From Bacteroidota bacterium (lineage in GTDB: Bacteria; Bacteroidota; Bacteroidia; AKYH767-A; 2013-40CM-41-45), in assembly GCA_016720655.1 (NCBI GenBank), contig JADKKE010000003.1, forward strand, positions 124,001 to 188,000: 64,000 nucleotides of DNA, given 5' to 3'. The position numbers were made by a program, and so were the translations under genes. A model generated the notes under the pieces. The model saw only the letters and a list, made by a program, of their open reading frames with translations. It had not been told where the DNA came from and did not search any database. Numbering within the stretch: the stretch's first letter is position 1; each line of letters starts with the position of its first letter. Positions 38,340-48,488 of the stretch are shown in pieces.

Positions 38340-41183
38340 ATGGCAGCTCCTAAAAAACTCTTTCTACTCGATGCAATGGCCTTGATTTACAGGGCTTATT
38401 TTGCATTCAGCAATAATCACAGGATCAATAGTAAGGGCTTAAATACCTCTGCGATATTTGGGTTCACGAATACCTTGTTGGATGTTCTCAAAAAAGAAAA
38501 ACCCACACATATCGCTGTGGTGTTTGATACTGCCGCACCAACTTCGCGTCATGAAGAGTTTGCAGCATACAAAGCAAACCGACAGGAGATTCCTGAAGAT
38601 CTGGCCACAGCGATTCCCATTGTTGTGAAATTGTGTGAAGCATTTAATATTCCAGTGATTGCAATGGATGGTTTTGAAGCGGATGATGTCATTGGTACCC
38701 TGGCACGGCAGGCGGAGAAGGAAGGATTTGAAACCTACATGATGACACCCGACAAGGATTACGGCCAACTGGTAGACGAACACACATTCATTTACAAACC
38801 TGCAAGAGCAGGAGGTAATGCAGAGGTGTTGGGAATTGCGGAGATCTGCAAGCGTTGGGAAATTGATCGTGTAGAGCAGGTGATTGACATTCTCGGATTA
38901 ATGGGCGACAGTGTCGACAATATCCCCGGGATTCCCGGTGTTGGAGAAAAAACTGCCATTGTTCTTGTGAAGCAGTTTGGATCAGTAGAAAATCTATTAC
39001 AAAATACTGAACAGCTAAAAGGAAAATTAAAAGAGAAAGTGGAATTGAACAAAGCAATGGCTATTCAATCGAAACGTCTGGCAACAATTATCACGGATGT
39101 TCCTGTGAAAGAAAAACTTGACGACTTGATTGCAGTGAGTCCGAATCGCGATGCTCTGCGAGAATTGTTTACTGAATTGGAGTTTCGCCGTCTCGCAGAA
39201 CAGATGGGACTAACCGGCACGCCTGTTCAGGAGCCGGAGAAAATTTCGTCAGCAGTTCCCGCTTCCTCAGCACCGAAAAAGAAAGCAGCCACTTCTCAGG
39301 GAAATTTATTCGATGCTGAACCGGAAGTTCTGGTTGAGCCGGAAGAAGTTCATCCGGAAGGAGCAATACATCAAACAATTGCAGACGTACCTCATACCTA
39401 TCATTTGACTGATACGCCGGCAAAGCGGGCAGAACTCCTGAAGCAATTGACTGCACAGAAACAATTTTGTTTTGATACAGAAACAACAGGACTTGACGCA
39501 TACAAATCGGAACTCGTGGGAATGTCTTTTTCGTGGGCAGCACATGAAGGTTATTACGTCCCGGTTCCAACAGGTTTTGCTGAAGCTCAGGCAATCGTCG
39601 ATGAATTCAAAGGAGTATTTGCAAATGAATCCATCAGCAAGATTGCCCAGAACCTGAAATTCGATTTGTCTATTCTGAGGAGATACGATGTGGAAATCAA
39701 AGGAGTATTGTTTGATACGATGATTGCTCATTTTTTAATCCGTCCGGAGATGCGGCACAGCATGGATGTGCTTGCTGAAACGTATCTCAATTACGCACCG
39801 GTTTCAATTGAAACACTGATTGGAAAGAAAGGCAAAGAGCAAAGGAATATGCGTGATATTCCTGTTGATCAGGTTGCAGAATATGCTGCGGAGGATGCGG
39901 ATGTGACCTATCAGTTGTACGAGACATTTGCACCGAAATTAAAATCAACAAACACGACGAAATTATTTGAAGAAGTAGAAATGCCATTGGTTCCGGTTCT
40001 TGCTGAAATGGAAGCAGAAGGAATAAAAATTGATATCAAAGCATTGCGGGATTTTTCAGCGGTCCTCGCCGGAGATATTGCGACTACAGAAGCAGAGATT
40101 CAGGGAATGGCGGGGACAAAATTTAATGTATCCTCTCCCAAACAAGTTGGTGAAATACTTTTCGATGTTTTAAAGATTGTAGAAAAACCGGCGAAGACAA
40201 AAACCGGACAGTATTCCACAGCAGAGGATGTGTTGAGCAAACTTGAGAACAAACATCCCATGGTGAGAAGGATACTCGATTATCGTGAACTTGTCAAATT
40301 AAAAAACACGTACGTTGACGTGCTTCCGGATCTCGTGAATCCAGTAACCGGGCGAATTCATACTTCATACAATCAGGTTGTCGCTGTAACAGGACGGTTA
40401 AGTTCTGATAATCCGAATCTCCAGAATATTCCGATTCGGACGGAGAGAGGAAGAGAAATCCGGAAAGCATTTATCCCGAGAAATGAAGAGTTCACATTGC
40501 TTTCAGCCGATTATTCGCAAATTGAGTTGCGGATCATTGCAGAACTTAGCGGCGATCCCGGAATGCTGGAAGCTTTTCGGAGTGGCGAAGACATTCATGC
40601 TGCGACTGCTTCCAAGGTTTACAACGTTCCGATTAAGGAAGTGAGTGGCGATATGCGACGCAATGCAAAAATGGTCAACTTCGGAATTATCTATGGGATC
40701 TCCGCTTTTGGTCTTGCCGATCGCCTGAATATTTCCAGGATAGAAGCCAAATCGATAATTGATAATTACTTCATGCAGTATTCCGCTGTGAAAGAGTACA
40801 TGGACATGAGCATTGAGAACGCAAGGAAGAAAGGTTTCGTTGAAACGATTCTGGGTCGCCGCAGATATTTACGTGACATCAATTCCGCAAATGCTACCGT
40901 ACGTGGTTTTGCAGAACGAAATGCGATCAACGCACCAATTCAGGGAAGTGCTGCCGACATGATAAAAATTGCGATGATCCGTATTCATCATGAAATGAAA
41001 AAACAAAAGATGAAATCCAAAATGCTTTTACAAGTACATGACGAATTGGTTTTTGATGCGCATCATTCCGAATTGGAAAATCTGAAAAGCCTTGTTGAAA
41101 ATCACATGAAGAATGCTTTGCCTCTGAAAGTACCGGTTGAAGTAGGCGTAGGCTCGGGGAAGAATTGGCTGGAAGCGCATTGA
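38340..41183 (+). CDS. polA: DNA polymerase I
   Basis: 947 residues. An N-terminal 5'-3' exonuclease (to about residue 295) contains LDAMALIYRAYFAF and GDSVDNIPGIPGVGEKTA. A 3'-5' exonuclease domain has an intact DxE site (FDTETTGLDAYKSELVGM) and YAAEDADVTYQL, so proofreading is expected. The family A polymerase has motif A DYSQIELRI, the O-helix RRNAKMVNFGIIYG and motif C QVHDELVFD. It fills gaps in Okazaki-fragment maturation and excision repair. No frameshift. A heptad inverted-repeat element starts 5 bp after its stop. Confidence 0.97.
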   Translation: MAAPKKLFLLDAMALIYRAYFAFSNNHRINSKGLNTSAIFGFTNTLLDVLKKEKPTHIAVVFDTAAPTSRHEEFAAYKANRQEIPEDLATAIPIVVKLCEAFNIPVIAMDGFEADDVIGTLARQAEKEGFETYMMTPDKDYGQLVDEHTFIYKPARAGGNAEVLGIAEICKRWEIDRVEQVIDILGLMGDSVDNIPGIPGVGEKTAIVLVKQFGSVENLLQNTEQLKGKLKEKVELNKAMAIQSKRLATIITDVPVKEKLDDLIAVSPNRDALRELFTELEFRRLAEQMGLTGTPVQEPEKISSAVPASSAPKKKAATSQGNLFDAEPEVLVEPEEVHPEGAIHQTIADVPHTYHLTDTPAKRAELLKQLTAQKQFCFDTETTGLDAYKSELVGMSFSWAAHEGYYVPVPTGFAEAQAIVDEFKGVFANESISKIAQNLKFDLSILRRYDVEIKGVLFDTMIAHFLIRPEMRHSMDVLAETYLNYAPVSIETLIGKKGKEQRNMRDIPVDQVAEYAAEDADVTYQLYETFAPKLKSTNTTKLFEEVEMPLVPVLAEMEAEGIKIDIKALRDFSAVLAGDIATTEAEIQGMAGTKFNVSSPKQVGEILFDVLKIVEKPAKTKTGQYSTAEDVLSKLENKHPMVRRILDYRELVKLKNTYVDVLPDLVNPVTGRIHTSYNQVVAVTGRLSSDNPNLQNIPIRTERGREIRKAFIPRNEEFTLLSADYSQIELRIIAELSGDPGMLEAFRSGEDIHAATASKVYNVPIKEVSGDMRRNAKMVNFGIIYGISAFGLADRLNISRIEAKSIIDNYFMQYSAVKEYMDMSIENARKKGFVETILGRRRYLRDINSANATVRGFAERNAINAPIQGSAADMIKIAMIRIHHEMKKQKMKSKMLLQVHDELVFDAHHSELENLKSLVENHMKNALPLKVPVEVGVGSGKNWLEAH

Positions 41184-41187
41184 TTTC

Positions 41188-41380
41188 AGTTCAAGGTTCA
41201 GGGTTCTTAGTTCCGTGTTCTGTGTTTAGCTTCCGCGTAATGAATTAAATTAGGAGCTTCGTATTTAATTTTATATCCAAGATGATTTCGATAATTCGAT
41301 CACATGTTACCAACCACATTGATCAACCATTACCCTGTCTAATTACTGAACACGGAACCTTGAACCCTGAACTCTGAACT
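41188..41380. repeat. Heptad inverted-repeat element 2
   Basis: Left arm 41188-41229 is six GTT-type heptads (AGTTCAA, GGTTCAG, GGTTCTT, AGTTCCG, TGTTCTG, TGTTTAG). Right arm 41346-41380 is five AAC-type heptads. Five aligned heptads of the left arm match the reverse complement of the right arm at 29 of 35 positions. A 116-nt spacer separates them. The element lies exactly between convergent polA and the NTF2-like gene, 5 bp and 2 bp from their stops. Confidence 0.9.
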
Positions 41381-41381
41381 G

Positions 41382-41783
41382 TTAAAAAGGTGCAAAGCAA
41401 TCGTAATTCCTCTGGGTTAAAATTTTTCCATTTTCAAATTCGATAAACAATGCGAAGAAAGCTTTGATTTCTTCGCCGGCGGGAGTTTTTCCGATTGGGA
41501 TTGCAAATGCTCCTCTCCACACTACTTCAAAGATGACAGTATTTCCACTTACAAATTCACGTTGAACATCGTAGCTCTGACTTTTAAGAATTTGTTTGCC
41601 TTTTTCTGCTCGATCCATTAGTGTTTTGAAATCACTGATGCCGCCATGCGGATTCAATAGATTGGGATATTCAATTTGTCGGATAGCAGGATTAAAATAG
41701 GCAGCCAGCTCTTCACCGGATTTGCCATCAGCGAGATCTGCAAGGTGCTTTCGTGCAAGGGTAAGAATTTCAGAATTTTCCAT
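41382..41783 (-). CDS. SnoaL-like NTF2-family protein
   Basis: 133 residues with the cone-shaped SnoaL/NTF2 pattern: an N-terminal helix pair (LTLARKHLADLADGKSGEELAAYF), NPAIRQIEYPNLL, and the beta-sheet with VFEVVWRGAFAIPIG and FFALFIEFENGKI. These proteins bind or isomerise small molecules, or act in stress-associated functions; the ligand here is unknown. No catalytic residue can be inferred. It is convergent with polA, with the heptad element between them. Confidence 0.82.
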   Translation of the reverse strand: MENSEILTLARKHLADLADGKSGEELAAYFNPAIRQIEYPNLLNPHGGISDFKTLMDRAEKGKQILKSQSYDVQREFVSGNTVIFEVVWRGAFAIPIGKTPAGEEIKAFFALFIEFENGKILTQRNYDCFAPF

Positions 41784-41852
41784 GAGTTGAGGAGAAATAA
41801 AATTTCAGTATCAGAAATTTATTAAAACAAAATAATCTTAGCAATAAAAAAA

Positions 41853-42542
41853 TCAGAAGGAGAATCTAAATTTCACTCCACCTTTCAAGGTAGGTCTTAC
41901 ATAAAAGGAATTGTCGGTGCCGTAATTTGTTGGGTAAGCAGGAGAAACACCGGAAACGTCCTGCTTGTAAATATCTGTTCGCGAAGCAACAGTGGCGCGG
42001 AGTCCCACACCGTAATACAATTCAAACGACAAAGCTTTACTCATTTCATAAATTTTCCCCCAGGTGATTTCAATTCCGAATTTATGACGGAAGCGGTGCT
42101 GATAAATTGCCTCTGTAATTTTTACATTGTTCGAGTCCACTTTTTCCGTTTCGTTTTCGAACCATTGATTGTTGAAGTACAAATATTTGTAAATAATCCC
42201 GGGAGCGATATAGTCTCTCCATTTAGAATCTTCCACTTGTTGTTTGTACAATTTGTAAGTGGCTCGTGCACTGAATCCATGCTCTTCAAAATAGTGAGAA
42301 TTGGTCCAGCTTCTTCCGAATTCTGCGAAAGGTTGGTTTACATATACCAGTCCTGCAGTAAATTCCAAACTTCTGCGGACAGAAAAAAAGTGTTCATAGC
42401 TCAGGTTCAGTTCATTAGTGCCACATTGAGTAAGATCTATTGAAATCGAATTTTTCTTATAAACAGGAACTTCCTGAGCCCGGGAAAAAGAGGCTAGCAA
42501 TAGAGTACCAAAAAGAAGAAAAAACCGAGGGATTAGAGGCAT
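41853..42542 (-). CDS. Predicted outer membrane beta-barrel protein
   Basis: About 229 residues (ATG 42542). After a signal peptide ending SRA(Q) the protein alternates polar and hydrophobic residues in the way of a small barrel (NELNLSYEHFFSVRRSLEFTAGLVYV, KFGIEITWGKIYEM, FELYYGVGLRATV) and ends in Phe, as outer membrane proteins often do. No family name can be given. Probably monocistronic. Confidence 0.7.
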   Translation of the reverse strand: MPLIPRFFLLFGTLLLASFSRAQEVPVYKKNSISIDLTQCGTNELNLSYEHFFSVRRSLEFTAGLVYVNQPFAEFGRSWTNSHYFEEHGFSARATYKLYKQQVEDSKWRDYIAPGIIYKYLYFNNQWFENETEKVDSNNVKITEAIYQHRFRHKFGIEITWGKIYEMSKALSFELYYGVGLRATVASRTDIYKQDVSGVSPAYPTNYGTDNSFYVRPTLKGGVKFRFSF

Positions 42543-42756
42543 AATGAAACGAACGGGCAAATCTTCAAAAAAAAAAGGAGATGCCCAATTCTGAAGGCAA
42601 TATTATTAGCGAAAAATCACCGTAAAGGAATAAAAATGTCTCGCCAGTGTACTTAATCCAATATATCTTCGATCTGAAGCGATAAAAGAACCCTTACTGG
42701 ATCAACGATTCAATTTTCATTCCCCTGCCTTGCAGACATTCTACTAATTCAGAACC

Positions 42757-44821
42757 CTATTCTGAGATGACCAATTTTCGAACATGGTGTTTGTCACCTG
42801 CATAGAGGTCAACAAAGTAAATTCCAGGAGTATGAGGAGGGATTTGGTATTCGTGCAATCCACCTCCCAATTTCTGGTTGAGAATAGAATTTACAAGTCG
42901 TCCGCTAATATCCCGTAGAGTCAGTTGAACATCCTGATCATTCCTCAGGAGAAACTGAAGGGATGTATTTCCTGAACTGGGGTTTGGATACAAGGTGAAT
43001 CCCAATTCAATTTCTTCCACTTCATCAACGCCAACCATAGTGCCGGTGATATTGATTTCATCGATATAGGTATTGTTACCACCATCACTGATATTTTCAA
43101 ACATCAATTGAACATTGGGTTTCAAACCAAATGGGTTCAGAGTAACCGGCTCCACTCTCCATTCTGTAGAATTCGGAGAAAAGGAAGAGCCTACGATGCC
43201 TGCCGTTGAAAGCACGGCTCCGGATTTGCTGAATCGATAATTCCAGGTGCGCCCGCAATTGCTCGAGCCTGCAACCCTCAAAGCATCTGATGAAGAACCT
43301 GATCGTTGAGCATTCGCAACCTTGAATGTCATGACAGGTTGAGTAACATTTGAAAAATCAAGTGGAGGCATAACCCATTTGTCAACTTGTCCGCTCGGGT
43401 TCGTGTAATTGTTCATACGTATCGAAGCAATGCCGGCGCTCCCAGCTGTGGTGACAAGCGTCCAGGTAGTTCCATTATCCGGATTGTAAACATATCCATC
43501 TGTCCCCGGGAAACTGCCGGGAATTTCAAAACTTTCACTGAAAGGAATAGTCATTGATGGAGCTCCGATAACCCGGATGTATGCTGTACGAAAATGTGCT
43601 TGTGCCTGCTGAATTTGATGAGCTAAGAGTTACATCATAAGTTCCTGATGTGTTGTACACGATGGCTGGCATGGAGTCGCTAGATGTCGACGGTGTTCCT
43701 CCCGGGAAAGACCAGGACCAGGAAGTTGGATCACCATTCCAACAGATGTCCTGAAAGTGTACCGTGTTTCCGGCACAAACACTAATGATATCCGCTTCAA
43801 AATCTGTATTCGGTATACAAACCTGAGTCGCTGAGCCATCGGTGCCTGTTGCGCTGAGATTTACCAGTGTCCATAAACTTGAACGTGCTCCAACAGAAGA
43901 ATTCAATGCGGCATGCATGCGTACTTTTTGTCCTGCTGTGAACATCACTCCACAATAAGAATATTCCATATAATTTTGTACATTCTCAATAACAGGAGGA
44001 TTGCACCTGGAACCGTTTATCATACAACTTGTCCAACCCTTGGTTTCCGGAGTGTCAAAAACACCATCATCTCCACAGGCAACTCCCGGTTGATTGGTGC
44101 TTCCCCAAACGTGAGCAAGATTGAGGTAATGCCCGACTTCATGAGAAAGAACACGTGATCTTGTTGGATTACTTGCACCGATACTACCAACATAACTATA
44201 AAGTGAAATAATGCCATCAACGTTCGTTGGAAATGCTGTTCCCGGATAATACGCATAGGCAGCAGCGCCTGACATTGACGGAGAAAAGGAATTAATCACC
44301 CAGATATTGAGGTAATGTTGATACGGCCATGGATTTAATTTAGCATCATCATCTCCTCCCATGGTGAGTGGTGAAACAACGCGGTCAATACCATTCGTAC
44401 AATTGCCCTGAGGATCTTTATTCGCAAGGCGGAATTCGATCTGGCAATCTGCTGCAATGCCTAGAAAAGAAGGAGCGATCAATGTGGTATCCGGATTTCC
44501 TTTGCTGTAATCTTCGTTCATGACCCGGATAGCATCATAGACCTGTGCATCCGAGATGTTTTCCTGACCATAATTGTGAATGATGTGGAATACTACCGGA
44601 ATTACGTAAGCAGTTGAACCTCCGGCAAGCCGTTGGTGGTTCTGATCATTTTGAAAATGCGCGGTGAATTGTTCCAGTTTCTGTTGTTCTGCCAAAATCT
44701 CCGGATGCTTTTTAAGCGCTTCCAGATAGACTTCAGTTGTGGCACAGGTTTTTTCTTCCTGTGCGTGTAATACAGTTCCGATGATCAGAAAAAAGAAAAG
44801 AGACAATGGTGATTTATACAT
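42757..44821 (-). CDS. Secreted M43-type metalloprotease with T9SS tail, copy A (frameshifted)
   Basis: A closely related duplicate of the gene at 45021. The first frame (to 43535) holds a signal peptide, a prodomain-like segment (TCATTEVYLEALKKHPE) and the metzincin domain with HEVGHYLNLAH and the Met-turn MEYSYCGVMFTAGQ, then a PKD domain (WSWSFPGGTPSTSSDSMPAI). An indel near 43590-43594 (two bases lost or one gained relative to the paralogue) breaks the frame. It then continues as a FESFEIPGSFPGTDGY-type beta domain (jelly-roll/MAM-like) and a type A T9SS tail. The third metal-binding motif has Asn where many M43 proteases have Gly. It would degrade protein outside the cell. Confidence 0.85.
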
Positions 44822-44973
44822 TGTGGATTATCAAATTGAATGGGTTGTTGGAGATGCCTTCGGGTAGGGGGTAGAAATCAAATGTAGGGATATTTTCAAT
44901 TTGTCCCCATTGACAAAAGCCCGGGATTGCTCGCTTTTTTGACATTTGGTTCAATGAACTGCATTCTCTAAAC

Positions 44974-45006
44974 GAAAAAAGCCCCCCAAGAATTGGGAGG
45001 CTTTTT
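44974..45006 (-). terminator. Terminator after the second M43 protease gene
   Basis: An 8-bp AAAAAGCC/GGCTTTTT outer stem with an inner 5-bp CCCAA/TTGGG stem, followed on the minus strand by a T run. It ends the gene at 45021. Confidence 0.8.
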
Positions 45007-45020
45007 CAAATTCTATTGAA

Positions 45021-47090
45021 TTACTCAGAAATCACCAGTTTCCGAACGTGGCGTTTGCCACCAGAAACAAGGTCAACAAAGTAAATGCCAGGTGTGTTTA
45101 CAGGGATCGTGTATTCATACAATCCGCTGTTTAAATCACCATTCAGGAGAGAGGTCACCAAGCGACCGGTTAAATCAATAACATTCAACTGAACATTCTG
45201 ATTGTTTTTCAGAAGAAACTGAACGCTAGTATTTCCCGCACTTGGGTTTGGATAAAGAGCAAAGCCGAGTTCAATCTCTTCCACTTCATCTACACCAACC
45301 AAAGTACCTGTGATATTAATTTCATCAACGTAGGTGTTGTTTCCGCGATCGCTTGTGTTTTCAAACATGAAACGAACATTATCCTTCAGTGTAAATGGAT
45401 TGAGGTTAATTGATTCCTGTCTCCACTGATTCACATTCGGGGTAAATGAAGAACTTACAATTCCGGCAGTAGCTAATGTAGCATCGGATTTAGTGTACCG
45501 GTAGTTCCAGGATTTGCCGCAGTTGCTTGAGCCGGCTACGCGAAGTTCATCGGCGGTACCGGAATTTCGTTGAGCATTGGCAACTTTAAAGGTCATCGTA
45601 GCCGGGAAGGTTACATTCGAGAAATCAAATGCGGAAGTGACCCATTGATCAACCTGCCCACTCGAGTTTGTGTAATTGTTGATTCGTATGGAAGCTACAC
45701 CGGCACTTGCTGCTGTCGTAATGCGACTCCAGGTTGTTCCATTGTCGGGGTTGACAACAAAACCATCCGTTCCGGGAAAGGAAGTAGCAACTTCGAAACT
45801 TTCAGAGAAAGGAATCGTGTCGGTAGGAGGACCTGATACACGGATGTAAGTAGAACGGGTATAGGAACTGGAACCTGCAGAGTTTGTTGCTGTCAGAGTA
45901 ACATCATATGTACCGGCAGTGTTGTATGTAATAGCAGGTATGGAATCCGTAGAACTCGACGGTGTTCCTCCGGGGAAATCCCATTGCCATGAAGTTGCAT
46001 GACCATTCCAACAAAGGTCGTTGAAGTTGACAACGGTTCCTGCGCAAATAGTTACCTCATCCGCTTCGAAATCAGTATTTGGAACACAGACCTGAATCGG
46101 TGAACCATCCGTACCGGTTGCAGTCAAATTGGGTAAAGTCCAAAGGTTATTTCTTGATCCTGTCGGAGAATTCAATGCCGCATGCATCCTGGTCTTCTGT
46201 CCTTCAGTGAACATTACATCACAATACGAATACTCCATGTAATTCTGAACATTTTCGATAATCGGAGGATTACAAATAGAACCACTCAGGTTACAAGATG
46301 TCCATCCTTGTGTTTCAGGAGTATCAGAAACATTATCATCACCACAGGCAACACCGGGTTGATTGGTGCTTCCCCAGGGATGTGCGAGATTCAGACAATG
46401 TCCTGCCTCGTGTGTGAGCGTACGTGAATTGCCGGGAGAACTTGCGCCAATACTTCCAACATAATCGTAGCGGGAAATAATACCGTCTTTGTTTGCAGGA
46501 AAAGCAGCACCGGGATAATATGCATAAGCCGCGGCACCGGAATGGGAAGCGGAGAAAGTATTAATGACCCAGATATTAAGGTAATTTTGGTAGGGCCATG
46601 GATTCAGTTTTGCATTGTCATCACCATTCATAGTAAGAGCAGAAACGACACGGTCAATACCATTTGTACAATTACCCTGTGGATCGATGTTCGCAAGACG
46701 GAATTCAATCTGGGCGTTTGCAATGTTGTTGGCAAAATCCGGAATGACGTCGATGGTGTCCGCATTTTGTTTGCTGTAATCCAGATTCATTACACGCACA
46801 GCATCGATCACCTGAGCATCCGAAATATTTTCCGGTCCGTAGTTGTGAATGATATGAAAGACAACAGGAATGATGAAAGCAATTCCACCACCGGCAAGAC
46901 GTTGATTCTTGTGCTCTTGAGCATAACGGGTAGTGAATTGTTCTAATTCTTGTTGCTGGATAAGGATCTCAGGATGATTTCTAATTGCTTCCTGATACAC
47001 TTCATTGGTTGCGCAGGTCTTTCGTTCTTGTCCGCTTGCTGTCCACCCGATAGTTAAAGACAATACAAGAGCAAGTAGTGATTTTTTCAT
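45021..47090 (-). CDS. Secreted M43-type metalloprotease with T9SS tail, copy B (intact)
   Basis: 689 residues. Signal peptide, propeptide-like region with TCATNEVYQEAIRNHPE, M43 pappalysin-like domain with HEAGHCLNLAH (zinc His 227, 231 and 237) and Met-turn in NYMEYSYCDVMFTEGQ, a PKD domain (WQWDFPGGTPSSSTDSIPAI), a beta-sandwich domain (about 440-600) and a type A T9SS tail (FALYPNPSAGNTSVQFLL ... GIYFVDLVSGGKRHVRKLVISE). The zinc motif has Asn instead of the usual Gly after the second His, as in the neighbouring copy. Tandem, same-strand and near-identical architecture point to a recent duplication. Confidence 0.92.
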   Translation of the reverse strand: MKKSLLALVLSLTIGWTASGQERKTCATNEVYQEAIRNHPEILIQQQELEQFTTRYAQEHKNQRLAGGGIAFIIPVVFHIIHNYGPENISDAQVIDAVRVMNLDYSKQNADTIDVIPDFANNIANAQIEFRLANIDPQGNCTNGIDRVVSALTMNGDDNAKLNPWPYQNYLNIWVINTFSASHSGAAAYAYYPGAAFPANKDGIISRYDYVGSIGASSPGNSRTLTHEAGHCLNLAHPWGSTNQPGVACGDDNVSDTPETQGWTSCNLSGSICNPPIIENVQNYMEYSYCDVMFTEGQKTRMHAALNSPTGSRNNLWTLPNLTATGTDGSPIQVCVPNTDFEADEVTICAGTVVNFNDLCWNGHATSWQWDFPGGTPSSSTDSIPAITYNTAGTYDVTLTATNSAGSSSYTRSTYIRVSGPPTDTIPFSESFEVATSFPGTDGFVVNPDNGTTWSRITTAASAGVASIRINNYTNSSGQVDQWVTSAFDFSNVTFPATMTFKVANAQRNSGTADELRVAGSSNCGKSWNYRYTKSDATLATAGIVSSSFTPNVNQWRQESINLNPFTLKDNVRFMFENTSDRGNNTYVDEINITGTLVGVDEVEEIELGFALYPNPSAGNTSVQFLLKNNQNVQLNVIDLTGRLVTSLLNGDLNSGLYEYTIPVNTPGIYFVDLVSGGKRHVRKLVISE

Positions 47091-47273
47091 GTTGAGAATT
47101 AATTTGAGAGATTAATGTTAGCAGAATCCGTAGATTTCAAAGATAACGATATTTTCAATTTCCCCTTATGAACGAATGGCTTATGACACTTTTCTGACCC
47201 ATTTTAAGGCTATTTAACGATTCCGCTAAAATCAAAAAAGAAGAGCGCGCAAAAGTTGTTTTTTATAAAAAAA

Positions 47274-48431
47274 TCAGCCTATTGCTTGCCTTAAATCTTC
47301 TATCAGGTCATTTACATCCTCTATCCCCACACTCAAACGAAGCAAAGAGTCAAGTACTCCCGACTTTTCACGTACTTCCTTCGGAATAGAGGCATGGGTC
47401 ATGGAAGCCGGATGCCCAATCAAAGATTCTACACCTCCGAGGGATTCGGCCAGAGAAAAGACCTTGGTCCTGGAAGCCATGTCAAATGCATCTTCCATGG
47501 AATTGCCTTTCAGGGTGAATGAGATCATCCCACCAAAGTCACGCATTTGTTTTTTTGCAAGCTCATGATTCGGATGATCAGGAAATCCGGGCCAGTAGAT
47601 TTTGTCAACTTTTGGATGATCTTTCAAAAAATGCGCAATGGCTTTTCCATTGCTGCAATGTCTTTCCAGTCGAACATGGAGCGTTTTCAGACCACGCAAA
47701 ACAAGGAAGCTGTCCATCGGTCCGGGAGTTGCTCCGCAGGAATTCGCGATGAATGCAAGCTCCTCATACATTTTATCGTCATTGGTACACAAAGCACCCA
47801 TCACTACGTCACTGTGTCCGCCGAGGTATTTGGTTGCGGAATGCACAACAATTGAAGCTCCCATATCCAATGGATTCTGGAGAAAAGGAGAAGCAAATGT
47901 GTTGTCGACAACCAGGATCAGATTTTTCTCTTTAGCGATCGCAGCACAAGCTTTGATGTCGATAATTTTCATCAAAGGATTCGTTGGCGTTTCCACCCAG
48001 ATCATTTTCGTTTTTTCATTGATATGCTTGCGGATTTCAGCAGCATCATGCATGTTCACAAAATGAAAGACAATTCCAAAGTGTGCAAAAACCTTGGTGA
48101 ACATTCTATACGATCCACCATACAAATCATCGGTTGCGATGACTTCATCTCCGGGTCTGCAAAGTTTAATGATTGCATCCTCCGCACCTTGTCCGCTCGA
48201 AAAACAAAGACCGTGTTTCGCATTTTCAAGAGAAGCGATACATTTTTCCAATGCAACGCGTGTCGGATTTTTCCCTCTTGCGTATGCATAACCTTTGTGT
48301 TTTCCCGGACGCTCCTGTACATACGTCGACGTCTGGTAAATCGGTGTCATAATCGCCCCAGTAGTCGGGTCCGGTTCCTGCCCCGCATGAATAGCGCGTG
48401 TTCCAAATGAATAATCTTTTTCCATTTTCAT
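47274..48431 (-). CDS. metB: Cystathionine gamma-synthase/lyase family PLP enzyme
   Basis: About 385 residues (ATG at 48431; the longer frame to 48473 is unlike the family start, which here begins MKMEKDYSFGTRAIHAGQ). PLP enzyme of the trans-sulfuration family: YARGKNPTRVALEKCIA, the pyridoxal Lys in SATKYLGGHSD, and SLGGVESLIGHPASMTHA. Members are cystathionine gamma-synthase (MetB), gamma-lyase or methionine gamma-lyase; active-site residues alone do not separate them. Acts in Met/Cys metabolism. A heptad array (48489 onward) lies 58 bp upstream of its start. Confidence 0.92.
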   Translation of the reverse strand: MKMEKDYSFGTRAIHAGQEPDPTTGAIMTPIYQTSTYVQERPGKHKGYAYARGKNPTRVALEKCIASLENAKHGLCFSSGQGAEDAIIKLCRPGDEVIATDDLYGGSYRMFTKVFAHFGIVFHFVNMHDAAEIRKHINEKTKMIWVETPTNPLMKIIDIKACAAIAKEKNLILVVDNTFASPFLQNPLDMGASIVVHSATKYLGGHSDVVMGALCTNDDKMYEELAFIANSCGATPGPMDSFLVLRGLKTLHVRLERHCSNGKAIAHFLKDHPKVDKIYWPGFPDHPNHELAKKQMRDFGGMISFTLKGNSMEDAFDMASRTKVFSLAESLGGVESLIGHPASMTHASIPKEVREKSGVLDSLLRLSVGIEDVNDLIEDLRQAIG

Positions 48432-48488
48432 CCGGTAAAAGTAGGAGTTTTTGGAGCGATCAACAAATGCCACAGGTTGTTTATTGAA

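Noticed and set aside
42757..43554. Independent secreted protein downstream of the M43 protease
   Set aside because: The paralogue at 45021 carries the same domain in one frame, so this is the tail of the frameshifted copy.
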